From Prolixibacter sp. SD074 (lineage in GTDB: Bacteria; Bacteroidota; Bacteroidia; Bacteroidales; Prolixibacteraceae): a DNA stretch of 64,000 bases. The notes under the pieces were generated by a model that saw only the letters and a program-made list of their open reading frames with translations, was not told the DNA's origin and searched no databases. The stretch is from positions 1,169,001 to 1,233,000 of the forward strand of contig NZ_BLAW01000001.1 in assembly GCF_009617895.1 (NCBI RefSeq), written 5' to 3'. Numbering within the stretch: position 1 is the first letter of the stretch; each line of letters opens with the position of its first letter. Position numbers and translations under genes: made by a program. Positions 1 through 9,151 of the stretch are shown in pieces.

Positions 1-53
1 AGAAAAAGCGAATTGTAGATTGATTGCAAATCATTTAACGAAAGATCAAAAAC

Positions 54-2288
54 ATGAAAATCGCTTTTATTGCCACCTACCCTCCCCGCGAATGCGGCAT
101 CGGCACCTTCACCAACAATTTGTTTAAGTCGATGCTGATTAAAAACGGAAATACGGAAGAAAAGCACGAAGGATTTGTAATCGCCCTAAATGATAACAAC
201 CTGACCTATAAATATCCGGAAGAAGTAAAACGAACCATCCGCCAGGACGATCAGGAAGATTACCTGGAAGCGGTTAAATACATTAACCTGAGTGGTGCCG
301 ATATTTGTGTGCTCGAACACGAGTTCGGCATCTTTGGAGGGCATAGCGGGGTTTATATCCTCCCCTTGCTTCATCGATTGGAAATGCCGCTCATCGTCAC
401 CTTACATACAATCCTCAAAACACCATCGTACAACGAAAGGGCGATTTTAAAGGAAATTTGCAAAATGGCGACAAAAATTGTGGTAATGAGCCATAAAGCC
501 GTTGAATTCCTGACAGGTATCTACGACGTTCCGAAAGAAAAGATTGCCCTGATTGAACACGGTGTCCCGGACATTCATTTCAATCCGGCGAAATCGAAAA
601 AGGAGTTTAAACTTGAAAGCAAGAAAGTGCTCCTTACGTTTGGTTTTATCGGTCGCAGTAAAGGAATTGAAACAGTCATCAATGCATTACCCCGGGTGGT
701 TGAAAAACACCCTAATGTGGTTTATATTATTTTGGGGAAAACCCATCCAAATGTATTGCGCCATTCCGGCGAAGAATATCGGATTTTCCTCATGCACCTG
801 GTTAAAAAACTCCAATTAGAAAAGCATGTAATATTTTTAAACGAGTTCGTCGACGAACAGGACTTGTTCAAATATCTGTATGCCTGTGATGTTTACATCA
901 CTCCGTATTTGAATGAAGCCCAAATTACAAGCGGTACCCTTTCCTATGCTGTTGGCGTTGGGGCTGCTGTACTGTCAACGCCCTATTGGCACGCTACCGA
1001 ATTATTAAGCAACGGCAGAGGGCGACTTTTTAACTTCAGCGATCCGGACGATTTATCCACTACACTGAACGAATTGTTAGGCCATCCGGAGGAGTTGGAT
1101 CAATTGAAGCAAAAAGCGTCGGAATTTGGTCAGAAAATCACCTGGCCCAAAACCGGCCAAAAATATATGGCACTTGCTTCAACGATTCTGAAGGATGGAT
1201 ACCAGGTACCAGAAAAGAAAGAATCGGTACTTGATTTATTGAGCCTGCCGCCGTTTTCCCTGGCCCACATCAACCGGCTGACCGATGATACCGGTATCAT
1301 CCAACATGCCAAATTTGGTATCCCAAACTTAAAAGAAGGTTATTGCCTGGATGATAATGCCCGCGCCTTGTTAATGGTACTTATGACCTATAAACAAAAG
1401 AAAGACTTACGGGCATTGGAATTATCGCCCGTCTACTTAAGCTATATCCATTACCTCCAAAATGCCGATGGCACCTTCCGTAATTTTCTGAGTTTTAGCC
1501 GAAACTTTCTGGATGAAGTGGGGTCTGAAGATTCGTTTGGACGTACCATCTGGGCATTGGGATATTTGTTGGGCAATGCCCCAAACGATGCCTACTACCA
1601 GACCGGCAGATTGGTGTTTTTTACTGCGGCCCCCAATTTCGAGAAATTAAAGTCAATCCGGGGTATCGCCAATACCATGGTTGGGATCAGCTATTACCTG
1701 AAAAGCAATCCATCGGACGACTTGATGACAGAGCGGCTGAGAAACCTCGCCAATGTCTTAATAAAACACTATACGGAAAACCAGGCGCCCGACTGGAACT
1801 GGTTTGAATCGTTACTTGCTTACGACAATGGTATTTTGCCACTTGCCCTATTGCATTCGGCAGAAATACTGAACGACGAAAAAATAACCAATGTAGCTAT
1901 TGAGTCGATGGATTTCCTGACAAGACATACCTTAAAGGATAACTATTTATCGATCATAGGCAATGAGAAATGGTATAAAAAAGAGGGCGAACGCTCTGTT
2001 TTTGCCCAGCAACCAATTGATGCCATGGCTATGGTACTCATGTTTCACCAGGCTTTTCACTTAACCAGAGACAAAGAATACCTGAACAAACTTTATACTT
2101 CTTTTTTGTGGTTTTTGGGAGAGAACGACCTGCGTATGAGCCTGTATGATTTTGAAACGAAGGGGTGTTGCGATGGGTTTGAAAATTATGGAGTAAACCG
2201 TAACCAGGGAGCCGAAAGCTCGCTGGCCTATTTAATTTCGCATTTAACGGTATTGCAGGCTTACGAAGAGTTTCATGAGTCTGACTAA
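54..2288 (+). CDS. GT4 glycosyltransferase fused to an (alpha/alpha) glycosidase-like domain
   Basis: The N-terminal ~380 residues are a GT-B glycosyltransferase of family GT4. GIGTFTNNL (about residues 16-24) is the acceptor-side glycine loop, FGFIGRSKGIE (~197-206) opens the donor half, and a conserved ITSGTLSYAVG segment follows. From about residue 400 to 744 lies a second domain rich in helices and aromatic/acidic motifs (YCLDDNARALL, DNGILPLALLH, CCDGFENYGVN). It looks like a six-hairpin alpha/alpha toroid as in glycosidases and phosphorylases. Such fusions occur in Bacteroidota beside mannoside-processing genes, so a mannosyl- or glucosyl-transfer role in the cytoplasm is likely; the acceptor is unknown. 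There is no signal peptide. The ATG at 54 gives a complete GT4 N-terminus. What lies upstream is outside the window. Confidence 0.85.
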   Translation: MKIAFIATYPPRECGIGTFTNNLFKSMLIKNGNTEEKHEGFVIALNDNNLTYKYPEEVKRTIRQDDQEDYLEAVKYINLSGADICVLEHEFGIFGGHSGVYILPLLHRLEMPLIVTLHTILKTPSYNERAILKEICKMATKIVVMSHKAVEFLTGIYDVPKEKIALIEHGVPDIHFNPAKSKKEFKLESKKVLLTFGFIGRSKGIETVINALPRVVEKHPNVVYIILGKTHPNVLRHSGEEYRIFLMHLVKKLQLEKHVIFLNEFVDEQDLFKYLYACDVYITPYLNEAQITSGTLSYAVGVGAAVLSTPYWHATELLSNGRGRLFNFSDPDDLSTTLNELLGHPEELDQLKQKASEFGQKITWPKTGQKYMALASTILKDGYQVPEKKESVLDLLSLPPFSLAHINRLTDDTGIIQHAKFGIPNLKEGYCLDDNARALLMVLMTYKQKKDLRALELSPVYLSYIHYLQNADGTFRNFLSFSRNFLDEVGSEDSFGRTIWALGYLLGNAPNDAYYQTGRLVFFTAAPNFEKLKSIRGIANTMVGISYYLKSNPSDDLMTERLRNLANVLIKHYTENQAPDWNWFESLLAYDNGILPLALLHSAEILNDEKITNVAIESMDFLTRHTLKDNYLSIIGNEKWYKKEGERSVFAQQPIDAMAMVLMFHQAFHLTRDKEYLNKLYTSFLWFLGENDLRMSLYDFETKGCCDGFENYGVNRNQGAESSLAYLISHLTVLQAYEEFHESD

Positions 2289-2296
2289 AGATCCAT

Positions 2297-2322
2297 AAAA
2301 AAGTCCCGCCAATAGCGGGACT
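2297..2322 (-). terminator. Intrinsic terminator of the cold-shock gene
   Basis: A perfect 8-bp stem (2302-2309 with 2315-2322, 5-nt loop) is followed, on the minus strand, by a run of six T (plus-strand A at 2297-2302). It sits between two convergent genes and fits best as the terminator of the leftward csp gene. Confidence 0.8.
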
Positions 2323-2357
2323 CAAAAATTGTAAATGGTATGTTGTATTATTATAAA

Positions 2358-2549
2358 CTATACAAGTTTCACATCAACCGCATTTAATCCTTTTTGTCCT
2401 TCTCTCAATTCAAAAGTTACTTCATCGTTCTCCCTGATGTTATCAATCAATCCGGTTGAATGGACAAAATATTCTTTCGACGAATCTTCGTCTTTAATAA
2501 ATCCGAAACCTTTCGAATCATTAAAAAATTTTACTGTTCCTTTATTCAT
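2358..2549 (-). CDS. Cold-shock domain protein (CspA family)
   Basis: This 63-residue protein is a single OB-fold cold-shock domain. It carries the RNP1 motif KGFGFI (residues 13-18) and the RNP2-type motif EYFVHST (26-32), which bind single-stranded nucleic acid through their aromatic side chains. Proteins of this family melt RNA secondary structure in the cytoplasm. The length is typical (63-70 residues). The gene is monocistronic, converges on the glycosyltransferase, and has its own terminator just downstream. The ~250 bases upstream are very A/T-rich and hold no gene; they probably form a long structured 5' leader, as is common for cold-shock genes. Confidence 0.93.
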   Translation of the reverse strand: MNKGTVKFFNDSKGFGFIKDEDSSKEYFVHSTGLIDNIRENDEVTFELREGQKGLNAVDVKLV

Positions 2550-2803
2550 AATATAAAATTAAATTGTTGGGTGTAAGATACGCTTAATAATCGACACACT
2601 GCTATTGATGATAAATTAATTAATCTAAGTACTTGAAAAAAAATTAAAAATATCTATATTATCGTGAAAGCGACTATTTAAAAGAATTGTAACGATATAG
2701 GTTAATCCATGTTTGAATAAACTTTTGGCTTTTTGACCATGCTTTTTAATTTGGGCGGCTGCTTACTTTGGCGAAGAACGCCTAACCAATCAAATCATTA
2801 TGT

Positions 2804-3592
2804 ATGAACAAGACGATTTTCGAGATAACACAAATGGACTGCCCTTCGGAGGAGAACCTGATCCGGATGAAGCTGGATGGCATTTCCACCATTCAAAAGC
2901 TGGACTTCGATATTCCCAACCGGAAACTGACCGTTTTTCACTCGGGCGAAACGAGCGCCATCGAACAATCCATCGATGAGTTGAAGTTGGGCGGGAAAAA
3001 GCTTTCTACCGAATCGGCAGAGGCAAACGATTTGGCGGAAGAGAAGGCTCAAACGAAGGTGCTGTGGGCCGTGCTGTTCATCAATTTTGCCTTCTTCGCC
3101 ATCGAAATGACCAGCGGTTTGTTGTCGCGCTCCATGGGGTTGGTGGCAGATAGTCTCGATATGATGGCCGATTCGTTTGTTTATGCGATTAGCCTGTATG
3201 CCGTGGGAAGTACGCTGTTGCGTAAAAAACGGATTGCCCGGCTGGCCGGCTATTTCCAACTCACATTGGCGGTTTTAGGCTTCGTCGAAGTGGTGCGACG
3301 CTTTATCGGACCGGAGCAGGTTCCCGATTACACGACCATGATTGTGGTGTCGGCGTTTGCGCTGGGCGCGAATGCTGTTTGCCTGTGGTTACTACAGAAA
3401 TCGAAAAGCAGGGAGGCGCACATGCAGGCAAGCGTGATTTTCACTTCCAACGACGTCATCATCAACCTGGGCGTGATTGGCTCGGGATTTTTGGTGCACT
3501 GGCTTCGCTCCGGCCTGCCTGATCTGATCATCGGTACACTTGTCTTCATTGTTGTCATTCGTGGCGCGTTGCGGATTCTGAAACTGGGATAA
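2804..3592 (+). CDS. Cation diffusion facilitator-like transporter with N-terminal HMA-like domain
   Basis: Residues 1-65 resemble a heavy-metal-associated (ferredoxin-like) domain whose usual GMxCxxC loop is changed to QMDCPSEE (residues 10-17). Residues ~85-260 form a hydrophobic domain with about six membrane segments. In it, ADSLDMMADS (~115-124) takes the place of the HxxxD/DxxxD metal site of CDF proteins and SND (215-217) replaces the second site. The family exports divalent cations (Zn, Mn, Fe, Cd) across the inner membrane by proton antiport; the metal here cannot be told. The protein is somewhat short (262 residues) and lacks the usual C-terminal cytoplasmic domain. It is followed at short distance by the CPBP-like gene on the same strand. 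Confidence 0.8.
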   Translation: MNKTIFEITQMDCPSEENLIRMKLDGISTIQKLDFDIPNRKLTVFHSGETSAIEQSIDELKLGGKKLSTESAEANDLAEEKAQTKVLWAVLFINFAFFAIEMTSGLLSRSMGLVADSLDMMADSFVYAISLYAVGSTLLRKKRIARLAGYFQLTLAVLGFVEVVRRFIGPEQVPDYTTMIVVSAFALGANAVCLWLLQKSKSREAHMQASVIFTSNDVIINLGVIGSGFLVHWLRSGLPDLIIGTLVFIVVIRGALRILKLG

Positions 3593-3687
3593 TTCAATGA
3601 ACAGGTAGAAATTAAAAATGTGCCATCTTGTACGTACCTAAATTACTATCCCGTAAGGGAGCGAAAAACAAATACATAACGCCCGCA

Positions 3688-4326
3688 ATGGAGACGACCG
3701 ATAAGCGCAGATGGTTTGAAATACTGGCTGTAGTCCTGACGGGAGCGCTAAAGTATGTGATGATGGATTGGCTCGGATTGCGGCTGTTTTACATCACGGC
3801 TGCCATCCTGTTTTGGGGTATGTACATCTGGTTCCGCTACCGCGAAAATCCAAAGATTATCAGTCAGTGGGGCATCCGTAAGGAGAATTTTAAACGGACG
3901 TTTCTGTATCTGTTGCCCTATGCGTCGGGAATACTGGTTTTCATTGTCGGATACGGCTTTTATGTAAATGCCCACTTCCTCAATTGGCGCTTCATCCCGG
4001 TACTGGCTATTTACCCGTTGTGGGGCATCATTCAGCAGTTCATGATGATTTCGTTGGTAGCCGGGAATTTGCGCGCTATCACATCACTCCGTTTGCGCAA
4101 TTCGCAGGTCATGTTCTGGACATCGCTGCTGTTTGCGTTCGTCCATTATCCGAGCTTGCCGCTGATGGGCTTTGCCTTCCTGATGGAACTGCTATTCATA
4201 CGGGCTTTTTTTAACTGGCGCAACCTCTGGCCACTGGGGATTTTTCACGGCTGGCTCGGTAGCCTTTTCCAGTTTTTCGTTTTGGGCCGTGATCTTTGGA
4301 AAGAGCTGTGGGTGATTTTTCGGTAA
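3688..4326 (+). CDS. CPBP/Abi-fold membrane protein with altered catalytic residues
   Basis: The protein has about seven hydrophobic segments and the layout of the CPBP intramembrane protease family (Rce1-like). Where active members have a Glu-Glu pair, this one has Gln-Gln (WGIIQQFMM, residues 116-117 counted from this start). The FxxxH motif (FAFVHYP, His ~153) and the last motif histidine (IFHGWLG, His ~187) remain. It is therefore either a non-proteolytic relative or uses another mechanism. An upstream TTG at 3628 is open in frame. I chose the ATG at 3688 because the preceding 20 codons are basic and not membrane-like. It follows the CDF gene and converges on the DUF6320 gene with 6 bases between the stops. 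Confidence 0.65.
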   Translation: METTDKRRWFEILAVVLTGALKYVMMDWLGLRLFYITAAILFWGMYIWFRYRENPKIISQWGIRKENFKRTFLYLLPYASGILVFIVGYGFYVNAHFLNWRFIPVLAIYPLWGIIQQFMMISLVAGNLRAITSLRLRNSQVMFWTSLLFAFVHYPSLPLMGFAFLMELLFIRAFFNWRNLWPLGIFHGWLGSLFQFFVLGRDLWKELWVIFR

Positions 4327-4332
4327 TTGTAA

Positions 4333-5058
4333 TTAGATATGAAAGAACCGTTTCAAGTCAGTCACTTTCTTCATCCGATAATGCATGTAAAGTAAAAGTC
4401 CTGCAATCATTACCGTTGCGATCAGCACTATCAGGCTCCAGCTAAAATGCAGGCGATGGATAACGTACAGAGAGATGATGCCGTCGGTGCACACACTCAG
4501 CAATCCCACCGTTATCAGCGAATAGGCGACAATATTCAATCCTTTCTGCCGGGCACGACGTATCATCAGGATAAGCCCGAATAGCGTGATATAGGCGGCC
4601 AGCAGCAACGGGATACCCAGATGCATTCCCCATCCGGTTCCGCCACTGTAAATATCCAGCAGGGTAATCAGCACAGAGGACGTCAGGAAGCTCAAAGACA
4701 ACCACCGGGCCGACTTCCGATGCCAGAAGGTGAGCAGGGTGATGTTAATGAGCAGGGCCAGACTGATGGTTACGGGATATTTCGACCAGGTAATCGATTC
4801 GTTGCCAATCAGGTCGATAAGAAACGTGATGAGACTCCCGGAGAGCAGGATGAGGCCGGAAACTTCCCAGAAGATCATGCGTTTCTGGGACTGGGACAGT
4901 CGTTGATATTCGGAGCGCAGTTTCTTTTCCTGCACAAGCTTGCGGGATTGAATCCACTCAGCATTTTGAGATTGGTTATGGAGCAGGGGTTCCCCGCAAA
5001 GGGAACAAAAGTTGGCATTTTCGTTCAGTTCAACGCCGCAGTTTGGACAAATAGTCAT
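4333..5058 (-). CDS. Zinc-ribbon membrane protein, DUF6320-type
   Basis: The N-terminus is a zinc ribbon with two CxxC knuckles, CPNCG (residues 4-8) and CSLCG (18-22). A basic helical linker follows, then roughly six membrane-spanning segments from about residue 65 on. It matches what is known as DUF6320, a family of unknown function usually encoded directly after a condensation-domain acyltransferase. Here the start overlaps the stop of that acyltransferase gene in an ATGA arrangement (5055-5058), so the two are translationally coupled and very probably act together, perhaps in acylating a lipid or an alcohol at the membrane. The function is inferred only from this pairing. Confidence 0.75.
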   Translation of the reverse strand: MTICPNCGVELNENANFCSLCGEPLLHNQSQNAEWIQSRKLVQEKKLRSEYQRLSQSQKRMIFWEVSGLILLSGSLITFLIDLIGNESITWSKYPVTISLALLINITLLTFWHRKSARWLSLSFLTSSVLITLLDIYSGGTGWGMHLGIPLLLAAYITLFGLILMIRRARQKGLNIVAYSLITVGLLSVCTDGIISLYVIHRLHFSWSLIVLIATVMIAGLLLYMHYRMKKVTDLKRFFHI

Positions 5059-6368
5059 GGCTGGTCCGTTTTTGTTTCCGTTTCAACCGAAATGTGATGT
5101 GTCGTCAGGAAATGCAGAAATCGTTCTTCAAACTCGTTCGAACGGGTTATGTTTCCGAAGCTCAGCACTAGTTTGTCGCCAAACCCGATAACACCACAGT
5201 TGAGCTTCAGCATCTTGTTGGGCGGAGGGGGAATGATGATCAAATGGTCGATGAGTTCACGTGTTTCTTCCGGCAAATCGACTTTCCCCAGGTTGGTGAT
5301 GACACCGCTGTATTGACCCGTACCCAGTGAGTAATATTTCATCCGGAGAATGAAACTCTTCAGGAAAAGGGGAATGCCCCGCACCACCCTTTTCTTTTCG
5401 CCGCCCACGTTTCGGGCGATGTTTTTGTTAATGAGCTTTTCATCCGATTCGAGCTGCATCTGGTGGTAAACCGTTTTGATGATCTCGTCGAAGGAGTATT
5501 GCCCCAGCCTCAGATCAATTTCAGGCATGACGAACAGCGAAAAATTCCGCATGGTTTTCGACGGGAAAATCTTCCGCAGATTAACCGGCACCTGCACCCG
5601 CAGCCGTTTGCATTTTCTCTGCCGGTTCAGCCTGCCTAAATTGTTATGTATTTCCTGCAATGTATGCAGATACACTGCCACCAGGTAAACGGTAATACTG
5701 ACGCCTTTCTCCTTTGCGGCCTGTTTCATCTGCAACATCGAGAGTGTGGCGGTAGTTTGCCGGAACCGGGGCCTGCTATTCAGCGTAAAGGGCAGATGAA
5801 ATGCCTTGGAGCGTTTCACCATGGGGGGAATATCGTCTTTGAAATAGCGTTTGTAGGCATCCTCGTATTCTTCTGCGGATACCACCTCAGGGGCAGCATG
5901 GGGTAGCCCTCCTTCCGGGAAGGATATTCCGCTTGCCTCGAAATACAAGAGCAAAATGGTGCGGAAAAAGATGAACGCACCGGCGCCGTCGGTTAAAATA
6001 TGCGACCCTTCCAGGCTAATGCGGTTTTTCCGGACCAGAATCCGGAGTAAAAGTTCCCCTTTTCGAAAACGCCGGCAAATAGTGGGGCGCTCATCTGCAA
6101 TAATCGGTATGTGCCGGGAGAGATGTTCCAGATAGTACCAGAAAAATCCTTCCTTGAGTTGGACAAGATAATAGGGAAACCGGTCTTCGGCCTGCAACAC
6201 CGCCTTTTGCAGAAGTTCCATTCTCACGGGTTGCTTCAGAACAACCGACAGGCGAAAAACAGAGGTAACCTCCCTCGTGATAACGGCCGGAAATATCTTT
6301 GCAGCATTATCAAGAGAGAACCAAAAGGGTTTGGATTCGGGAGCCGTTTTGCCGCTTTCTTTTTTCAA
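5055..6368 (-). CDS. Condensation-domain/alcohol O-acyltransferase-like protein
   Basis: This 437-residue protein has the chloramphenicol-acetyltransferase/condensation fold signature HxxxDG (SHILTDGAGAF, around residues 121-131), whose histidine is the catalytic base in acyl transfer. The second half carries the NLGKVDLP segment and a C-terminal LSFGNITRSNEFEE stretch, as in PapA/alcohol-acetyltransferase relatives. The expected reaction is transfer of an acyl group from a CoA or carrier thioester to a hydroxyl; donor and acceptor are unknown. It overlaps the downstream DUF6320 gene by four bases. No other biosynthetic gene is adjacent, so this is not a peptide-synthetase cluster. Confidence 0.72.
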   Translation of the reverse strand: MKKESGKTAPESKPFWFSLDNAAKIFPAVITREVTSVFRLSVVLKQPVRMELLQKAVLQAEDRFPYYLVQLKEGFFWYYLEHLSRHIPIIADERPTICRRFRKGELLLRILVRKNRISLEGSHILTDGAGAFIFFRTILLLYFEASGISFPEGGLPHAAPEVVSAEEYEDAYKRYFKDDIPPMVKRSKAFHLPFTLNSRPRFRQTTATLSMLQMKQAAKEKGVSITVYLVAVYLHTLQEIHNNLGRLNRQRKCKRLRVQVPVNLRKIFPSKTMRNFSLFVMPEIDLRLGQYSFDEIIKTVYHQMQLESDEKLINKNIARNVGGEKKRVVRGIPLFLKSFILRMKYYSLGTGQYSGVITNLGKVDLPEETRELIDHLIIIPPPPNKMLKLNCGVIGFGDKLVLSFGNITRSNEFEERFLHFLTTHHISVETETKTDQP

Positions 6369-6708
6369 ATCATCCTGTTTCTTTTCCCAAAAACGAAGAG
6401 TTCGTTGGCGTTGTTTTTCAAAGTTAGGAATTATTCGGGATGGCTGAGGAATAAGTTGGTTTTTCTATTTTATACAGAAAGAAATAAAAGGATCCGGCAA
6501 TAAAAAACGGGTCCCATTTTCATTCCACTTTGTAAAACCGGTGAAGTATATTGTTTCCAAAGTCAGGTTTTAGACTCCTGAATGTAGCAAAAATTTAGCT
6601 TTCACCTGAATTAGCCCCTCTATATGCTCCTAAAGACGGTATAAGATTTTGATATTGGCCCCGTAGGTACGAACATGTCCTGCTTCTGCAAAAACCTTGG
6701 GCATAATA
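6369..6708. other. Gene-free interval between fumC and the acyltransferase gene
   Basis: No coding sequence with plausible composition is present here. The stretch is A/T-rich and should hold the promoter of the leftward acyltransferase-DUF6320 pair. I could not identify a convincing TAnnTTTG -7 box. Confidence 0.5.
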
Positions 6709-6737
6709 CTTTTCCAAAGTTTGAAACGTTGGAAAAG
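6709..6737. repeat. Perfect inverted repeat beyond the fumC terminator
   Basis: The arms CTTTTCCAA (6709-6717) and TTGGAAAAG (6729-6737) are perfect, with further GTTT/AAAC pairing inside. It lies just past the fumC terminator on the minus strand, about 340 bases upstream of the acyltransferase start. It could be a second hairpin or an operator. Confidence 0.45.
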
Positions 6738-6741
6738 ATCT

Positions 6742-6786
6742 AAAAAACCGCCTTGCCGGGAGTTTTTCCTGACGAGGCGGTTTTTT
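6742..6786 (-). terminator. Intrinsic terminator of fumC
   Basis: The A6-CCGCCT arm (6742-6753) pairs with AGGCGG-T6 (6775-6786), directly abutting the fumC stop codon. On the minus strand the stem ends in a T-run. The U-tract is symmetric, so it may stop transcription from both sides. Confidence 0.8.
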
Positions 6787-8187
6787 TCATTCGTGTGGGC
6801 GTGTCATCTCCAATGGGATCACCCACTGGTCAAACTCTTCTTCCGAAACGTACTTCAGTTCCAGTGCGGATTCCCGCAAGGTCTTCCCTTCGGCGTGGGC
6901 TTTCTTGGCAATCCGGGCCGCCTTATCGTATCCAATGTGCCGGTTCAGAGCGGTCACCAGCATCAGGTTCTTTTGAATATTCTCGTTGATACGGGGCAAG
7001 TTGGGCTCGATGCCCACCGCGCAATGCTCGTTGAACGAGCGACAGGCGTCCGCCAGCAGCGTAATGCTTTCCAAAACGTTGTGTGCCATCACCGGTTTGT
7101 ACACGTTGAGCTGGAAGTTTCCCTGGCTTCCCGCGAAAGCGACGGTGGCATCGTTGCCAAAAACCTGGGCACAAACCATGGTAAGCGCTTCGCTCTGCGT
7201 AGGATTCACTTTCCCGGGCATGATCGATGAACCGGGCTCGTTGGCCGGAATGTTGTATTCGCCGATGCCGCAACGAGGGCCGGAAGCCAACCAGCGTATG
7301 TCGTTGGCAATTTTCATCAACGCCCCGGCCAGCGTACGCAAGGCAGCCGAAGTTTGTACCAATGCATCGTGTGCCGAGAGTGCGAAGAATTTGTTAGGCG
7401 CACTACGGAAAGGGTGTCCGGTGATTTCGGAAATAAAATGCACGGCCCGCATGGCAAACTGCGGATGAGTATTCAAACCGGTACCTACCGCCGTTCCTCC
7501 AATAGCCAAATCGTACAATCCGGGAAGCGACGCGCGAATGCCTTCCATGGCGAAATCGAGCTGGGCAACCCAACCGCTCATCTCCTGTCCTACGGTTAAC
7601 GGCGTGGCATCCTGCAAGTGCGTGCGCCCCGTTTTCACAATCGATTGGTACATGTCCGATTTATCGGCCAGTGTTTTTCGAAGCAACTCGACCGACGTAA
7701 ACAAGCGCTTGTGTAACTCTTCAACCAACGCTATGTGCATGGCAGTGGGAAACGTGTCATTCGACGACTGACTGCGGTTGACATGGTCGTTGGGATGAAC
7801 CGGTTGCTTGCTGCCCATCCCGCCGCCCATCATTTCAATAGCGCGATTGGAAATCACTTCGTTGGCGTTCATGTTCGATTGTGTTCCCGAACCGGTTTGA
7901 AAGACCACCAATGGAAACTCACTATCCATTCGGCCGGTGATCACCTCTTCGGCGGCAGCCATAATATTACCGGCAATATCCGACGGCAACTCACCGAGTT
8001 CTTCATTTGCCTGCGCTGCAGCCTTTTTCACAATCCCCAATGCCCGGATAATCGGCGATGTCCATTGAAAACGTTTGGTTCCGATTTGAAAATTCTGAAA
8101 CGAGCGTTGGGTTTGCGCTCCCCAGTAATGTTCGGCGGGAACCTGAATTTCGCCCATTGAGTCGGTTTCTGTTCTGAACTTTTCCAT
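6787..8187 (-). CDS. fumC: Class II fumarate hydratase
   Basis: This enzyme interconverts fumarate and L-malate in the TCA cycle. The protein is 466 residues, normal for the iron-independent tetrameric class II fumarases of the aspartase/fumarase superfamily. The superfamily signature [15 protein letters not shown] (~317-331) bears the mobile catalytic loop. [12 protein letters not shown] and [11 protein letters not shown] supply substrate contacts and the catalytic-site histidine region. The start [14 protein letters not shown] matches the family. It is a single gene with its own terminator, divergent from a methyltransferase. Nothing is unusual about it. Confidence 0.97.
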   Translation of the reverse strand: MEKFRTETDSMGEIQVPAEHYWGAQTQRSFQNFQIGTKRFQWTSPIIRALGIVKKAAAQANEELGELPSDIAGNIMAAAEEVITGRMDSEFPLVVFQTGSGTQSNMNANEVISNRAIEMMGGGMGSKQPVHPNDHVNRSQSSNDTFPTAMHIALVEELHKRLFTSVELLRKTLADKSDMYQSIVKTGRTHLQDATPLTVGQEMSGWVAQLDFAMEGIRASLPGLYDLAIGGTAVGTGLNTHPQFAMRAVHFISEITGHPFRSAPNKFFALSAHDALVQTSAALRTLAGALMKIANDIRWLASGPRCGIGEYNIPANEPGSSIMPGKVNPTQSEALTMVCAQVFGNDATVAFAGSQGNFQLNVYKPVMAHNVLESITLLADACRSFNEHCAVGIEPNLPRINENIQKNLMLVTALNRHIGYDKAARIAKKAHAEGKTLRESALELKYVSEEEFDQWVIPLEMTRPHE

Positions 8188-8318
8188 ATTCTGTGTATTA
8201 TGTACCGGGTTTTGCTTTCCGGCATATTTAATGCAACATAGACCTAATATTTACTGAACAAACCAGAATGGCAATCGTTGAGTAAACCAGTTATCAAAAA
8301 CACTTAAAAAGTAAAATC

Positions 8319-8927
8319 ATGTGGTTTAATGAACGTGCCCGCACCTGGGACGATGACCCGATAAAAACAGAAAGATCCAAGGCTTTCGCGAAAACCATTG
8401 TAGAACAGGTACAACCGAAGCCCGAAATGAGCGCGCTGGAATTCGGTTGTGGGACCGGCCTGCTCAGTTACCAGCTGAAAGACGATTTCGGCTCCTTTGT
8501 TCTGGTGGATAGTTCGGAAGGTATGATTAAGGTATTGAAAGAGAAAATTGAACAGGATAGTCTTTCACATTTCATCCCATTACAGGCCGATTTATTGGAA
8601 GCCATTCCGGACATCGGTCCGTTCGACGCCATTTATACACTCATGGCCCTGCACCATATCGACTCCTTACCGGACATTCTACAGGTCTTCCACCGCTTGC
8701 TAAAACCGGGAGGAAAACTGTGTATTGGGGATTTGGTAAAAGAGGACGGCAGTTTTCACGGTAGTGGATTTACCGGACACAAAGGCTTTGATAAAGACGA
8801 ACTTTCGAAACAATTAAAAGAGCAAGGCCTGGAACCCTTTCACCATGAAATTTTCTATGAATTAGAAAGAAAACGGGATAACGGTTCACGTAAGTTTCCG
8901 CTTTTTTCCTTGATCGCCCAAAAATAA
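8319..8927 (+). CDS. Class I SAM-dependent methyltransferase
   Basis: A 202-residue Rossmann-fold methyltransferase. Motif I is ALEFGCGTGLLSYQL (~43-57, the glycine-rich SAM loop), followed by the acidic ribose-binding strand VLVDSS and LMALHHID (~105-112, motif IV region). LLKPGGKLCIGDL is the typical post-motif strand. It resembles UbiE/YafE-like small-molecule methyltransferases; the substrate is unknown. It has no operon partner: fumC is divergent upstream and the next gene begins 224 bases downstream behind its own ribosome binding site. Confidence 0.9.
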   Translation: MWFNERARTWDDDPIKTERSKAFAKTIVEQVQPKPEMSALEFGCGTGLLSYQLKDDFGSFVLVDSSEGMIKVLKEKIEQDSLSHFIPLQADLLEAIPDIGPFDAIYTLMALHHIDSLPDILQVFHRLLKPGGKLCIGDLVKEDGSFHGSGFTGHKGFDKDELSKQLKEQGLEPFHHEIFYELERKRDNGSRKFPLFSLIAQK

Positions 8928-9138
8928 AGCCAGGAGCCATTGTTTAACTAATTAATTTATTTATATTTATACGCTGGAAAGCAGAAAATGCCACCGCTGC
9001 TATCCGGCAGAACAGAAAGATCAAATTCCGGTTTTTATTTCCCCTCAATAATCACATCGAAATCCTTACGGGAATAAAAAATGGTGATTCATATTCACGG
9101 CAAGATAAAATGCTTATTCAGAAACAAAAAATTTAAAC

Positions 9139-9144
9139 AGGAGG
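9139..9144 (+). promoter_or_regulatory. Unusually strong Shine-Dalgarno site
   Basis: AGGAGG lies 7 bases before the ATG at 9152. Most genes in this window, as usual in Bacteroidota, have no such site. It fixes the start of the coiled-coil lipoprotein and suggests a high translation rate. Confidence 0.7.
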
Positions 9145-9151
9145 ATAAAAT

